Part shown: one piece after another, positions 1 through 9,900 of the stretch
How positions within the stretch are numbered: position 1 is the stretch's first letter
How the letters are laid out: each line of letters starts with the position of its first letter
Assembly (NCBI GenBank): GCA_013423385.1
Contig: BLZA01000058.1
Location: 1-64,000 of the forward strand
Source of the DNA: Naganishia liquefaciens
Taxonomy: Eukaryota > Basidiomycota > Tremellomycetes > Filobasidiales > Filobasidiaceae
Length of the DNA: 64,000 bases
Direction of reading: 5' to 3'
The notes under the pieces: model-generated
Seen by the model: the letters and a program-made list of their open reading frames with translations, nothing else
Database searches by the model: none
Told to the model about the DNA's origin: nothing
Translations under genes and position numbers: made by a program

Positions 1-390
1 ATCGCATCCACGCTCAGCAGAATCGAGGGAGCCACTGTCACAGTCGAGCCTCATATCGGTGAGACAAACCGAAAGAACGACATCCGAGTGATCGGATCGG
101 AAGCCTCCGGTCTCGCCAGCCACGAGTACGATGTCAGCGTTGTTTCGTTGAAGAGCCGGGACTCGGTCGAGACCCGCCTACCGCCAAACTTATTACCCAC
201 CAACCCGGCGGAGCGTGGTCACGCCCTTATTGGACGATTCTTGGAGCAAACGGCGACCAACAAGCGGAACCGACTGCCAGAAGGAAGGAGAAGGATGGCG
301 TTCGACCCGCTGGTCTTCAGCGTGGGAGGATGCATGGACAAAGGTACAGTCGCTTGTCTCAGGCTGTGGCAGGGAGTACTGCCGCCCTCA

Positions 391-462
391 GCGTTCTCGG
401 CAATGTGCCAACAGTTATCACTTATCCTGCTACGGGCGCGGGCAAAGTCATTCGTTGCGTAA
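391..462 (+). pseudogene. C-terminal remnant 1 of a subtelomeric gene family
   Basis: These 72 nt encode a 23-residue tail with the core CQQLSLILLRARAKSF, ending in TAA. Two further segments (1269-1340 and 1794-1865) have the same length from the matching Ala codon to the stop, with no indels. Many differences between copies are synonymous, for example in the Leu, Ser and Gln codons. The preceding residues, LWQGVLPPSAF, also resemble copy 2. I see no convincing upstream exons, so I treat this as a relic or the last exon of an unrecognised gene. A telomere-like block follows about 140 nt downstream. The family is not recognised and I assign no function. Confidence 0.5.
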
Positions 463-602
463 AGATCTCTGGGATCGAAGTGCCTGATAACAGGTCATGA
501 TAGCAAGCGTAGACCAGCTGGTTCTCAAGTCAAGGCGTACTTCCTTAGTTATTACTCCGTAGACTCACTACTCAATTGTATATGTATTTCCTCATGCTAG
601 TA

Positions 603-632
603 CCTAACCCATAACCCCTAACCCCTAACCCC
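603..632 (+). repeat. Telomere-like CCCCTAA block
   Basis: About four imperfect 7-mers, two of them perfect AACCCCT, read CCCCTAA on the + strand (TTAGGGG on the other). This is the orientation of a left chromosome end. It follows copy 1 of the C-terminal repeat family and is separated from coding genes by about 2 kb. Confidence 0.7.
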
Positions 633-828
633 GACACGTAATGAGAACTTCCATGATATATGAGAATATTCTCGCATTTGAACCGGGCGCTTGGCCGCTG
701 ACCCTCAGTCAAAAAGGGCGAAAAGACGGTGGACTCTGTGACACAGGTACACTTGGCGGATGACGACTGCATCGCGTCGGATAACGATTCAGTCGTGACG
801 GTTGAGCTAAGACAGACAACGACTTGAG

Positions 829-1145
829 CGCGACGGAGAACAACTTGGTCGCCCAGCGGATGCAACGGATGACGGATAAGGCAAGACGGACGACGCTAAC
901 GTCGCGGCGAGGGCAACGGATATCGACTTGGTCGCGACGGATAACGCTAAGAAATACGGCGGATGCAACGGATATCGACTTGGTCGCGACGGATAACGCT
1001 AAGAAATACGGCGGATGCAACGGATATCGACTTGGTCGCGACGGATAACGCTAAGAAATACGGCGGATGCAACGGATAACGCTAAGGAATATAGCGGATG
1101 CAACGGATATCGACTCGGTCGCGACGGATAACGCTAAAATCGACG
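829..1145. repeat. 52-bp tandem repeat array
   Basis: Units begin at 917, 969 and 1021 with an exact 52-bp spacing and near identity. A shortened unit follows at 1073 and another at 1104. Degraded units with the same ACGGATAACGC and CTTGGTCGC words extend left to about 829. Within a unit the word ACGGATA occurs twice, which suggests growth from a shorter motif. The array is open in several frames but I see no protein signature. It looks like a subtelomeric minisatellite. Confidence 0.85.
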
Positions 1146-1268
1146 AGGTCGCGCGGACGGCGCGTCGATCGTCCGGGAGCGGGGGCACCCGGATATCCCC
1201 CCTTATCCGCCGGAGAATAATGCTAGGGAACGGTAGAGGAGTTGTGGCAAGACACGATGCCGCCGGCT

Positions 1269-1340
1269 GCCTTCTCGACCTTGTGCCAACAATTGTCCCT
1301 AATCTTGTTGAAGGCGCGGGCGAGATCATTTGTACTGTAA
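1269..1340 (+). pseudogene. C-terminal remnant 2 of a subtelomeric gene family
   Basis: This is the second 72-nt copy, encoding the core CQQLSLILLKARARSF and ending in TAA. The reading frame extends a little upstream as VEELWQDTMPPAAF, matching the LWQ..PP.AF of copy 1. The 3' flank shares words with that of copy 3 (TTTTGGTAGATTAGTCT against TTTTGGTAGAATAGTCT), so the duplicated unit was larger than the tail. The function is unknown. Confidence 0.5.
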
Positions 1341-1793
1341 GAGGAGCCAAGAGAGACTGAGACGGGAATATATTTACAGGTTCAACCGCCGAGGAGTGGC
1401 ATTTTCTTTAGTTTTGGTAGATTAGTCTTTGACAGGACTGATAGCTAAGCTGAAGACTAGACGTGGGTTTGAACCACTGGGCTATAATCAGAATCACGTG
1501 ACTATACCAGTTGACATATGAACTTGCTCTGAAGAGCAAAGCAGATTACAACGAGGGGAATCGAGTCTGAAGGCTCGCTATATATATCCATCGGTTACTA
1601 GGGGCGCACCGTGCTCGATTGCTTGTCGAAAAGTCGGACGATGCGCGGCGATCAGGAATTGCAAATTGTGTTTGATCGATCAGGTGATGGCAGACATGAT
1701 TGATGTCAGCTGGCCACGGACTTGGCGGTTCAACCGCGTAAACCGATTGGCATCGGTCAGCTGACTATCACCAGTCTCATTCATGACACTGCC
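1341..1793. other. Subtelomeric spacer
   Basis: No gene is supported here. The segment holds the 3' flank of the second remnant and the short, degraded 5' flank of the third. A minus-strand A-box/B-box-like stretch near 1455-1485 does not fold as a tRNA. Confidence 0.5.
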
Positions 1794-1865
1794 GCCTTTT
1801 TGACCTTGTGTCAACAACTGTCTTTGATTCTATTGAAGGTACGCGCGAGATCGTTCGCTCTGTAG
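1794..1865 (+). pseudogene. C-terminal remnant 3 of a subtelomeric gene family
   Basis: This is the third 72-nt copy, encoding the core CQQLSLILLKVRARSF and ending in TAG. Codon usage differs from the other copies while most residues are kept, which points to past selection on the protein. The upstream similarity is shorter than in copies 1 and 2. A telomere-like block (1992-2008) follows about 130 nt downstream, as it does for copy 1, so tail plus telomere-like block may be one duplicated unit. Confidence 0.5.
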
Positions 1866-1991
1866 GCGGAGGGTAAAGGAGGGAGGAAACTCTTGAACTT
1901 GGATGGGTGCGAATATCAGCATTGGAGTCTTTTGGTCTTGGTAGAATAGTCTCTGAATGTATAGGTTAGTTCAATGTTGGTGTCTGATATA

Positions 1992-2008
1992 CCCTTAACC
2001 CCTAACCC
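1992..2008 (+). repeat. Second telomere-like block
   Basis: A short CCCTTAACCCCTAACCC run in the same orientation as the block at 603-632. It lies directly before the GTGCA-rich repeat. Confidence 0.55.
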
Positions 2009-2023
2009 TCGGCTACTCTACGA

Positions 2024-2132
2024 AGTGCAGACTGTGCACCAAGTGCAGATTGTGCACCAAGTGCACCAAGTTCATCAATTTAGATAGTTCAGACAGTGCA
2101 GATCGTGCAGCAAGTGCAGATTGTGCACTTGG
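2024..2132. repeat. GTGCA-rich short tandem repeat
   Basis: Words such as AGTGCAGATTGTGCACCA recur imperfectly about every 18-24 bp. No coding signal is convincing. It is probably a decayed subtelomeric microsatellite. Confidence 0.65.
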
Positions 2133-2738
2133 CCTAGGAAGACTCCTGTTCCCTCTTGGCTTCCACACATTATGAATAGGTATATATAGCGGGCCTTCTG
2201 CCCTTTTGTAATAGCCTGATGTCTTATGATTCACCCTTTGATTTCCTTTCAATTACGAAGCTGCCTTGAGTGCAAGACTTTCTCAGGATTAGCTACCCTC
2301 GTCTTCCACTTCCGGTATTGAAAGATCCTGTCTTGAAGTAATAAGTGTACACCGCTAGTGCTAGATCCCTTATACAACGACGGTGCTATCTGCTATCGCA
2401 GAATAGATCACTGGTCAGCGACACACAGACTTACGAAGAGAGAGCGCTTAGTAGTGGCTTTCGCCGTATAAGATTCTGGCGGAAGATGGCGGTGCAAGAT
2501 ATAAACAAAGGTATTGGAAAAGGCATACTTTTTACCACAGCAGCGAGCCTTCCGTTCATCGGTTTGAGATTTGCTCTCCAGTTGAAAGATGGACGGAGAG
2601 GGTGAACGTCTTAGGTGCATAAGGGTAGGAGAACCCCCCGTCGCAATCTTTGTCGACACCCTATATATACTCTCCAAGCCTGAGCTTGACACAGAACTCC
2701 ACCAACGTCGTCCAAGTCGTGCCGAAAAAATTGCAGCT
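2133..2738. promoter_or_regulatory. Upstream region of the small nuclear protein gene
   Basis: No gene is supported. A TATATATA box lies at about 2663-2670, roughly 70 nt before the preferred start at 2739. An in-frame ATG at 2589 would add 50 residues of no recognisable character. Confidence 0.4.
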
Positions 2739-3593
2739 ATGGATCTTAAACACATCCTGAACCCAAGCAATAACGACAGTGCTCAATTGAGTCTCACTCA
2801 TCCACTTGACGCGGACATGGACAAGACACAGAGGAAGAAACCAGACCAACGTGATCCGGGTCTTATCGAGCTGCTGGAAAGGTTGATCCAGTCAGCCATC
2901 ATGGATGACCTTCAGCCAAGTCTTGAACCTGTCGAAAAGGCCAATCTGAGGCTTCAGCTCTTGGAAGGTACAGCATTTTTGAAGAATCTGCAGTCGTCTC
3001 CGCATAATAAAAGCACTCTCATCAGTTTCAATCAGTTAGAAGGTGCCTGCAAAAAACTGAAGATGAACAGCATGTGCACGGATGGTGTAACTTCTGCAAA
3101 GCTGGACCAGGTTATTCAAGATCTTCAAGCTCTGAAGGAACGTTGGCAATGTGAACGGAAAAGTCGGGGGAAACGAGGATCGTCGATCTCGCTCAAACCC
3201 TGGACTGCCTCTTCGAGCACCTCAGCTACTGTTTCTCCTAATTCGCCGTCCCTTTCGTCGGGACGAGACTCTCGTTTAGCGTTCGATCTGGTGGCTGTCG
3301 GCTTGAGCGGGAAGACATACGAGCTACCTCCCACAAAGCGACAGCGCCGCTCCGCAAGCAGCAAGCAAGGACTTACCTCACCGAGACCGGTGAGCGGTCT
3401 TACCAAGAGAATCGAACGCTCTACCGAAGGGTCCATCAGCCCGGGATGTACGGCAGAAAATTCCGTGAACAGTACAGCAGGCGGGAACCGAGCATGTGAT
3501 GAAGACTCTGATTCATCAGCCAGTCCGTCTTCAATAAGAGCACCTAGAAGCTTGGAAGAGACGTCAAAAACATTCTGCAACTCCGAACAATAG
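2739..3593 (+). CDS. Predicted nuclear protein, unknown function
   Basis: An uninterrupted frame encodes about 284 residues if translation starts at MDLKHILNPS. I prefer this start because it follows the TATA box closely and resembles the N-termini of fungal regulatory proteins; an in-frame ATG at 2589 is the alternative. The first 150 residues are mixed helical (LIELLERLIQ, LDQVIQDLQALKERW). The second half is Ser/Pro/Lys-rich and low in complexity, with the basic cluster PPTKRQRR, a likely nuclear localisation signal. I see no zinc finger or homeodomain. It is the first plausible intact gene after the subtelomeric repeats. Nuclear location is inferred; no function is assigned. Confidence 0.5.
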   Translation: MDLKHILNPSNNDSAQLSLTHPLDADMDKTQRKKPDQRDPGLIELLERLIQSAIMDDLQPSLEPVEKANLRLQLLEGTAFLKNLQSSPHNKSTLISFNQLEGACKKLKMNSMCTDGVTSAKLDQVIQDLQALKERWQCERKSRGKRGSSISLKPWTASSSTSATVSPNSPSLSSGRDSRLAFDLVAVGLSGKTYELPPTKRQRRSASSKQGLTSPRPVSGLTKRIERSTEGSISPGCTAENSVNSTAGGNRACDEDSDSSASPSSIRAPRSLEETSKTFCNSEQ

Positions 3594-4169
3594 ACTCTCG
3601 GGCGGGATGGGAATTCTTTGATAGTGCCTAGTCGTAAACCTTCAAGGGATAATACGGCATTTTAACGGAGACATGTTGTCTTTTCCCTTCGTTAGATGCT
3701 CTTGCAGCTTATGGCCGTGTACAAACTACTGTATTCTTCTTCTATGCATACTTGTGTCTTCGCCTTGCACAATATGGCGGCTGATTGCACCTAAAAAAGA
3801 CGTTCATTGACCTGAGTCACGAAATCGCAATTGCTGTGAATCTATGTCGTTCCCGCTTCGCTCACTGCATGTTCATGGGCAAATCGTTGAGGATACAGCT
3901 GGCGCCCCTGCCTCCAGGCCAACATCATTTTCTTATCACATCACAAGCAAACCACGTGGGCAGACCGAAATCACTAGGCAAATAAGTTGGACAGTCAGCG
4001 AACAAAGGAACCCGCCTCGCGTGGGTGCCTCCCGCTGAAACGCTACCACGTGACCCACCGCGGTCCCCTTGCTTGTCCCGCTTTCGGGCGACGCACGAGT
4101 CAACCCGGTCGACATTATCGAACAAATATCGCAGTCGTTGGCATTCCCCCACTGTCGCACACCACAGCC
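3594..4169. promoter_or_regulatory. Upstream region of MetRS
   Basis: No gene is supported. It holds the 3' flank of the preceding gene and the 5' flank of methionyl-tRNA synthetase. The MetRS frame stays open upstream to 3987, but that stretch has no similarity to the family. Confidence 0.4.
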
Positions 4170-6794
4170 ATGACAGACACACAAAAGATCCGGCCCTCGC
4201 CGGACCTGCTCATGAAGCAGCCCACCGCGCCGGGTACCGATACCGTCCTCCCGATCCCCGGCCAGCGCAACGTCCTCGTCACCTCGGCCCTTCCTTACGT
4301 CAACAACGTCCCGCATCTCGGCAACATCATTGGTAGTACCCTTTCCGCCGATGTCTACGCACGATACTCACGGACGCGCAACGTCCCGACGCTCTACATC
4401 TGCGGAACGGACGAATACGGAACGGCGACGGAAACGAAAGCGCTCGAGGAGGGAGTGACGCCGCGCGAGCTGTGCGACAAGTTTCACCGGCTGCACGCAG
4501 AGACATACGAGTGGTTCGAGATTGGGTTTGATCATTTCGGGCGAACGAGTACGGAGCGACAGACCGAGCTGGTGCAGCAGATCTACAAGAACATTCATAA
4601 GAATGGGCTGTTTACGCAGGAGACGAGCGATCAGACGTTTTGCGTGGATGAACAGAGGTATGTGCATCCTTCTCTTGTTGAGCGCTTGCTCAACCAACCG
4701 TTCCCAGATTCCTTGCAGATCGTTTCGTAGAGGGAACCTGTCCCCGATGCGGCTACGACGTATGTCCTTTCGCTCTCTATCTCCCCTCCCAATCTCACCC
4801 TTTCCCCTTCTAGGACGCCCGTGGCGACCAATGCGACCAATGCGCCGGCACCTTCTCCTCCCCCACCGAACTCCTCAACCCGCGCTGCAAACGCAACAAG
4901 ACCCACACCCTCACCACCAAACCTTCAACGCATTCCTGTCTCCGCCTTGACGCGCTGCAGCCGCGACTCGAAGCATGGCTTCAAGAAGCCCGAACCAAGG
5001 GCAAATGGGCCAGCAATGCCGTCATCTTGGCGGATGGAACGATCATTGAGCCGAGAATGAAGGGTGGATTGAGGCCGACGGCTGTGACGAGGGATTTGAG
5101 TTGGGGTGTGCCGGTGCCGCCGGTGGGTGATGCCGAGGAGGATGAGGCCATGAAGGGCAAGGTCATGTGTAAGTCCTAGCCAGTGTCTACGCTACTCGCA
5201 AATCTCGCTGACACAGAATTCCAATAGACGTCTGGGTAAGCAATTCTGTGCATTACTTCCTCTAGGGATTCTCATCTCATCGTTTATCAGCTCGACGCGC
5301 CTATCGGCTACCCCTCCATCACGGCCAACTACACCCCGGAATGGGAAAAGTGGTGGCGGAACCCGGACGATGTCGAGCTTTACCAATTCATGGGCAAGGA
5401 CAGTGAGTCCCAACGGTGTCACCCGTGAACAGGGTGCTGATATGGATTAGACGTCTACTTCCATACCGTGCTCTTCCCCGCCGTTCAGATGGCGGATGGC
5501 GAGAAGTGGACAATGCTTCACGACATCTCGGCAACTCGTACGTGCACGTGCCACTTTCCTTCTCGTGCGAAGACGCTGATGTTACATTCAGAGTACCTCA
5601 ACTATGAAAACGGTAAATTCAGCAAGAGTCGAAACGTCGGGTACGCCCTTTGTCTTTGATAACAGACATTCGAATGATGCTGACGACTCACGGCAGCGTG
5701 TTCGGTACTTCGGCCAAGGAGACGAATCAATCGCCGTCGGTCTGGCGATACTACCTCCTCATGAATCGCCCGGAGACATCCGATTCGGTCTTTACCTGGA
5801 ATGAATTTATTGCGCGAAACAATGGCGAGCTGTTGAATAACCTCGGCAACTTTGTCAACCGAGTAAGTACGCAATGGACAGAAAGGTTAAACATGCTAAA
5901 CGCGGTTTGCAGATCCTGAAATTCATTGCCGCGCGATATAACTCGACTGTACCCGGCGCAGAGGACGTCGGAGGAGAACCCAAAATCAATACCTCTTCCG
6001 ACGCCACCGAAGAAGACAAAATCGATGCATCCTTTGTCAGCGACATAAACGAACTCCTCGACACTTACCGCGCCAACATGGACTCCACAAAGCTCCGCGC
6101 AGGTCTTACCACGGCCATGGCCATCTCCGCCCGAGGTAACCAATACCTCTCGGACAACTCGCTCGACAACGCGCTCTTCGCCAACAAGCCGGAACGATGC
6201 GCACAGGTCGTGCTCAATGCCGTCAACTTGATCTACCTCATCTCGGTCGTCTTCCACCCTTTCATGCCAGGAACGACAACATCCATTCTTTCCCAGCTGA
6301 ACGCTCCGGCTCGTACGCTGCCGGAGAAATTCACCATCGACGTCTTGCCCGGACACAAGGTCAACAAGGCCGAACACCTGTTCAAGCGAATCGACCCCAA
6401 GATGGAGCACGAATGGCGGTCCAAGTTTGGCGGAGAGACGACGCAAAACCCGGGACCAGCCGACGTAGCCGGTTCTGCGGCCGGCGCTGGAACGGCTGTC
6501 GATCCTGCTGCGCAGGCAAAGCAGGCAGGCAAGTCCAAATCGCAAATTGAAAAGGAAAAGAAGAAGCGGGCCAAGGAGGAGGCCGCCGCACTCGAAAAAG
6601 CATTGGCCGAACTCAAGACACCCGAGTTGGCGGAGCTCGAGGAGAAGATCAAGGTGCAAGGCGCTGTCGTCAAGGAGATGAAGACGGGCAAGAAGGAGGG
6701 CGACGTTGACGCGGAAATCGCCGAGTTGCTGAGGATGAAGGCCGAGTTTAACGACATGATCAAGGCATTGAAGGCTAGCAAGTTGTCGCAGTAG
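4170..6794 (+). CDS. MES1: Methionyl-tRNA synthetase, cytosolic
   Basis: This class I synthetase charges tRNA-Met. Nine exons are inferred (4170-4657, 4708-4759, 4814-5168, 5228-5235, 5291-5402, 5451-5537, 5592-5640, 5697-5862, 5913-6794), totalling 2199 nt or 732 residues. The HIGH-type signature is HLGN at residues 49-52. A zinc knuckle CPRC...CDQC follows the first intron, and the KMSKS-type loop is KFSKS at about 376-380. After an Ala-rich, Lys-rich linker the protein ends in a WHEP-like helical hairpin ([20 protein letters not shown]...EIAELLRMK), a domain known from metazoan MetRS. Exon 4 is only 8 nt. No mitochondrial leader is visible. It converges with the Wee1 gene, with 113 nt between the stops. 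Confidence 0.95.
5228..5235 (+). other. 8-nt microexon of MetRS
   Basis: ACGTCTGG is flanked by introns of 59 nt (5169-5227, GTAAGT to AATAG) and 55 nt (5236-5290, GTAAGC to TCAG). It completes a Tyr codon and adds Val-Trp, giving the conserved stretch YVWLDAPIGY. Skipping it would lose conserved residues and shift the frame. Confidence 0.85.
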
Positions 6795-6907
6795 AGGAAA
6801 ACGAATGACTATGCATCATCTATAGATGGCAACATTACATGTCTGAGCGCGCGAATGTACAAATCGAGGATTATGAGGTATTACTGCTCAGACATTCATC
6901 CGTGTCT

Positions 6908-9900
6908 CTATTGCGCTTCGAGCAGATTGTCCAAAAAGTCAGATGTTTCGTGTACAAGGGCAGGCTTGAGGGCCTTGAGCGCATATCGGTTGCACGAGTC
7001 GAGGGCTGGAAGGTGAACCTTGGTAGTGTCTGGTGAAAGTTCGTTCTCGCGCGCACGCTGTCTCGTCCATTCTTCCCATTCATCGACGCTCGAGCGAGTG
7101 CGAGATTCCGATGACATGCGGCCGTCGAGCTCTGGAGTAGCCGAGACTGCTAGCATACGCTGGATGGGTCCAGATTTGGCTAATTGTCGTAGAGTGGACC
7201 GTTGGCAGCGGTCGCTATTCATCATTCCGCGTATGACGGCGAAGAGTTCGAGGCTGACATTGCACATCTTGGCGGGCAGGTCTGAGGCAAGAGTACAGCC
7301 GGATGATACCGAGGCGGCAAGAGTGGCGAGACCATCAAAGTCGGTATTGCTGGGACAGTAATGTTCCTCGAGATCGGAAAAGTCGTCGTTGCGCAGCTTC
7401 TGCCAAGCTTCGCCGTCTGAGTTGCAAGACGTCAGCACACTTGAATGGAGAAGCACCTGTCACTTACTGGAAGGCAGGACGATGTTGAAAGCCACTTCCA
7501 ACATGGTGGCACCTAGGCTAAAGACATCGGAAAAGGTACCGTACACTCCCTTGAGCATTTCGGGGCTCAAGTATTCGCGATCGCCTTCTCGCACAACGAC
7601 ATTGCCTTTGGGCACTACTGGGCAGCCGTCAGAGGTCAACGACGTCAATCGAATTGAGAGGCCAAAGTCGCTGATCTGGAGTCCTCCGTCTTTGCTGATG
7701 AGGATATTGGCCGGCTTCAGGTCGAGATGCAGAATGCCAAGGGAGTGGATATGACGCAGTCCCTGAAGCAAGGTCAGTACAGGCTAAAAACTGGCATGAA
7801 TACACTCACCTCTGTCAGCTCGTGCAAAACTTTCCAACAACGCCCTTCATCGAGACCTCCTTCATCACTGATAGTCTGCAGATATGTGGCAAGATCACCG
7901 CATTCGGCGAGGGCTGTCCGAATATGCAATTGGCTCTTTTCCTCCCATGCTTCTTGAAACTGAAGAACATTGGGGTGGGACGCGGCAGCAAGCGTGCTGA
8001 GGATGGCGACTTCTTCGAGCTGTCTTTTCCTGTAATGGCCACGTCAACACGTTCAGAGGTTTCGGAAAGTGCGCGACTAACCTGTCTTTCTCGCCGATAT
8101 ACGGTTTGCCACGTTTGACAGCCCAGACCGTACCGTTGCGCTTCTCCCTAACCTTCCACACGGTGCTGAATTCTCCCACGCCGATAGGTCCAAGCAGGAC
8201 AAAGTCTCGTTCGAACCGAGAATCGGCACCTCCTATGCTCGAAGTGGACACCCGTCTTGCCGTCTTTGCCGTGTTCTTGCTGTCTCCAGGCGCGAGTAAA
8301 CCGCTTCCCCGCATGTTGGCTTGCTGTTCTCCGAGCTTGTACGCGGCGGACAGCAATGGGTTGGACACGCGAGCGAGCGCTCGATGTTTAGGCAATCGGG
8401 ACAAGAACCCGCCCTTTTTCAAAGGAGAGGTAGGGGAATTGGCCACATCTGCTTTCGACAAGTTGGCTGAAGGCGCAAAGGGATAGTGACGAGCGCCGTC
8501 AACGGGTGGCGAAGGGGTAATGGTGGAAAAGTCGAGTTTGATCACTGCATGATGACTGTCAGCCTCATTCCGCCTTACCATGGATTCGACTCACCTGCTC
8601 GATCGTCATTCCTCGTCGGCGTCAGTGGCTCGTCTTCGTCCATTGGCACCGCCGTTTGGCGCGACCACGACCCATTACTCCAATTACCACTGTTCGTCCT
8701 TGCCCACATGGCGCTGCCTTTTCTGCGCAGTCCCCGGCCGCCCGCCAGAGGGCATTTGCCAGAGTTGCCGCTGATCGTGCCATTGGAATCGACGGCGGGC
8801 AGCGAAGACTGGTCGTCCTTGGGGCTCGGAGATTCTCGTTCCGGTGAAGGGTTGGTGCAGATGCCCATACTGGTAGGCACAAGAGTCGCCGTGTTGGCAT
8901 GTTTGGCAAACAGCAACGGCATCAAGCGAGGTTTGAGATTGCTGCCAGGAAGGCTCGGCGCAACGAACGGGTGACCCTTGATTGGCGTATCGGGCGTACG
9001 TACATCGGGTGAAACGGGAAGGAAATTTGCGCCTTTAACTTTACCCAGCGAATTGGGCAGAGAGGTGGCAGCGTCGACGACCGAGGTGGGTCCACTGTGA
9101 TCCGATCCGAAACGTCTGCTGCTAAAACCACTGCCCTTCTTGATCAGGCCTGTGCTCATAAATGCCGCCGGACTGGGTCGTTCATTGTCAAACACGTGTA
9201 CCGGCGTACCGATAGCCTGAATGTTGCCGGTTGGCTGACTAGGCATGGCCGGTATCTCGGGCGATTCCCTGGGGCTACCTTTGACAGGCGCTGTCGTCCT
9301 TCTGACGATAGGGGGTCGATTCGTCGACGCCTGTAATTCCCGCAAGAACGAGTTGCATCTCGAATTGTTTGAATCCGAAGAAGCTTCAAACGGCGACGGC
9401 GGATCATCCGGCCCGTTCATCTGCGGGCTAAACGTCGAGCGGCAAGGCGGCGGCGTGAATTGAGATCGATACTCGAGGAGCGGACTCGCTTTGCGTCCAA
9501 CAGCCTTGATTGAGTTGAACGAAAGTTTGGAGCTTGCGCGTCTACTGTGCGGCTCGTTTTCGGGCGTCTTGCTGGTCATCGTGTACAGAACGCCGGAGCA
9601 TACGGAATCTGTCGACGATAGCTTTCGCTGACGTTCCTCGTCGCCGCCGATTGACCCCGAATTGATCGATTTCAATGTCGGCACCGCCGACGCGCTGTGG
9701 CTCTTGAATTTGAAGCAGGCCGTACCCGGCGAAGGCGTCGGCGAGGCGGAAAGAATGGCATTTCTCTCCGTTCTCTCGTGCACTTGAACAATCATGTCAC
9801 GTTTTCCTTGTTTGCCATGTTGTGTAGGCGAGTACGTCGCTTCCCCCGCAAAGATCCCCAGCCCAATCGTCTCCTGTGCGCGCGGATTCGGCCCGAGGAT

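Noticed and set aside
1445-1490. tRNA-like A-box and B-box words on the minus strand
   Set aside because: The two boxes overlap and no cloverleaf stems can be formed.
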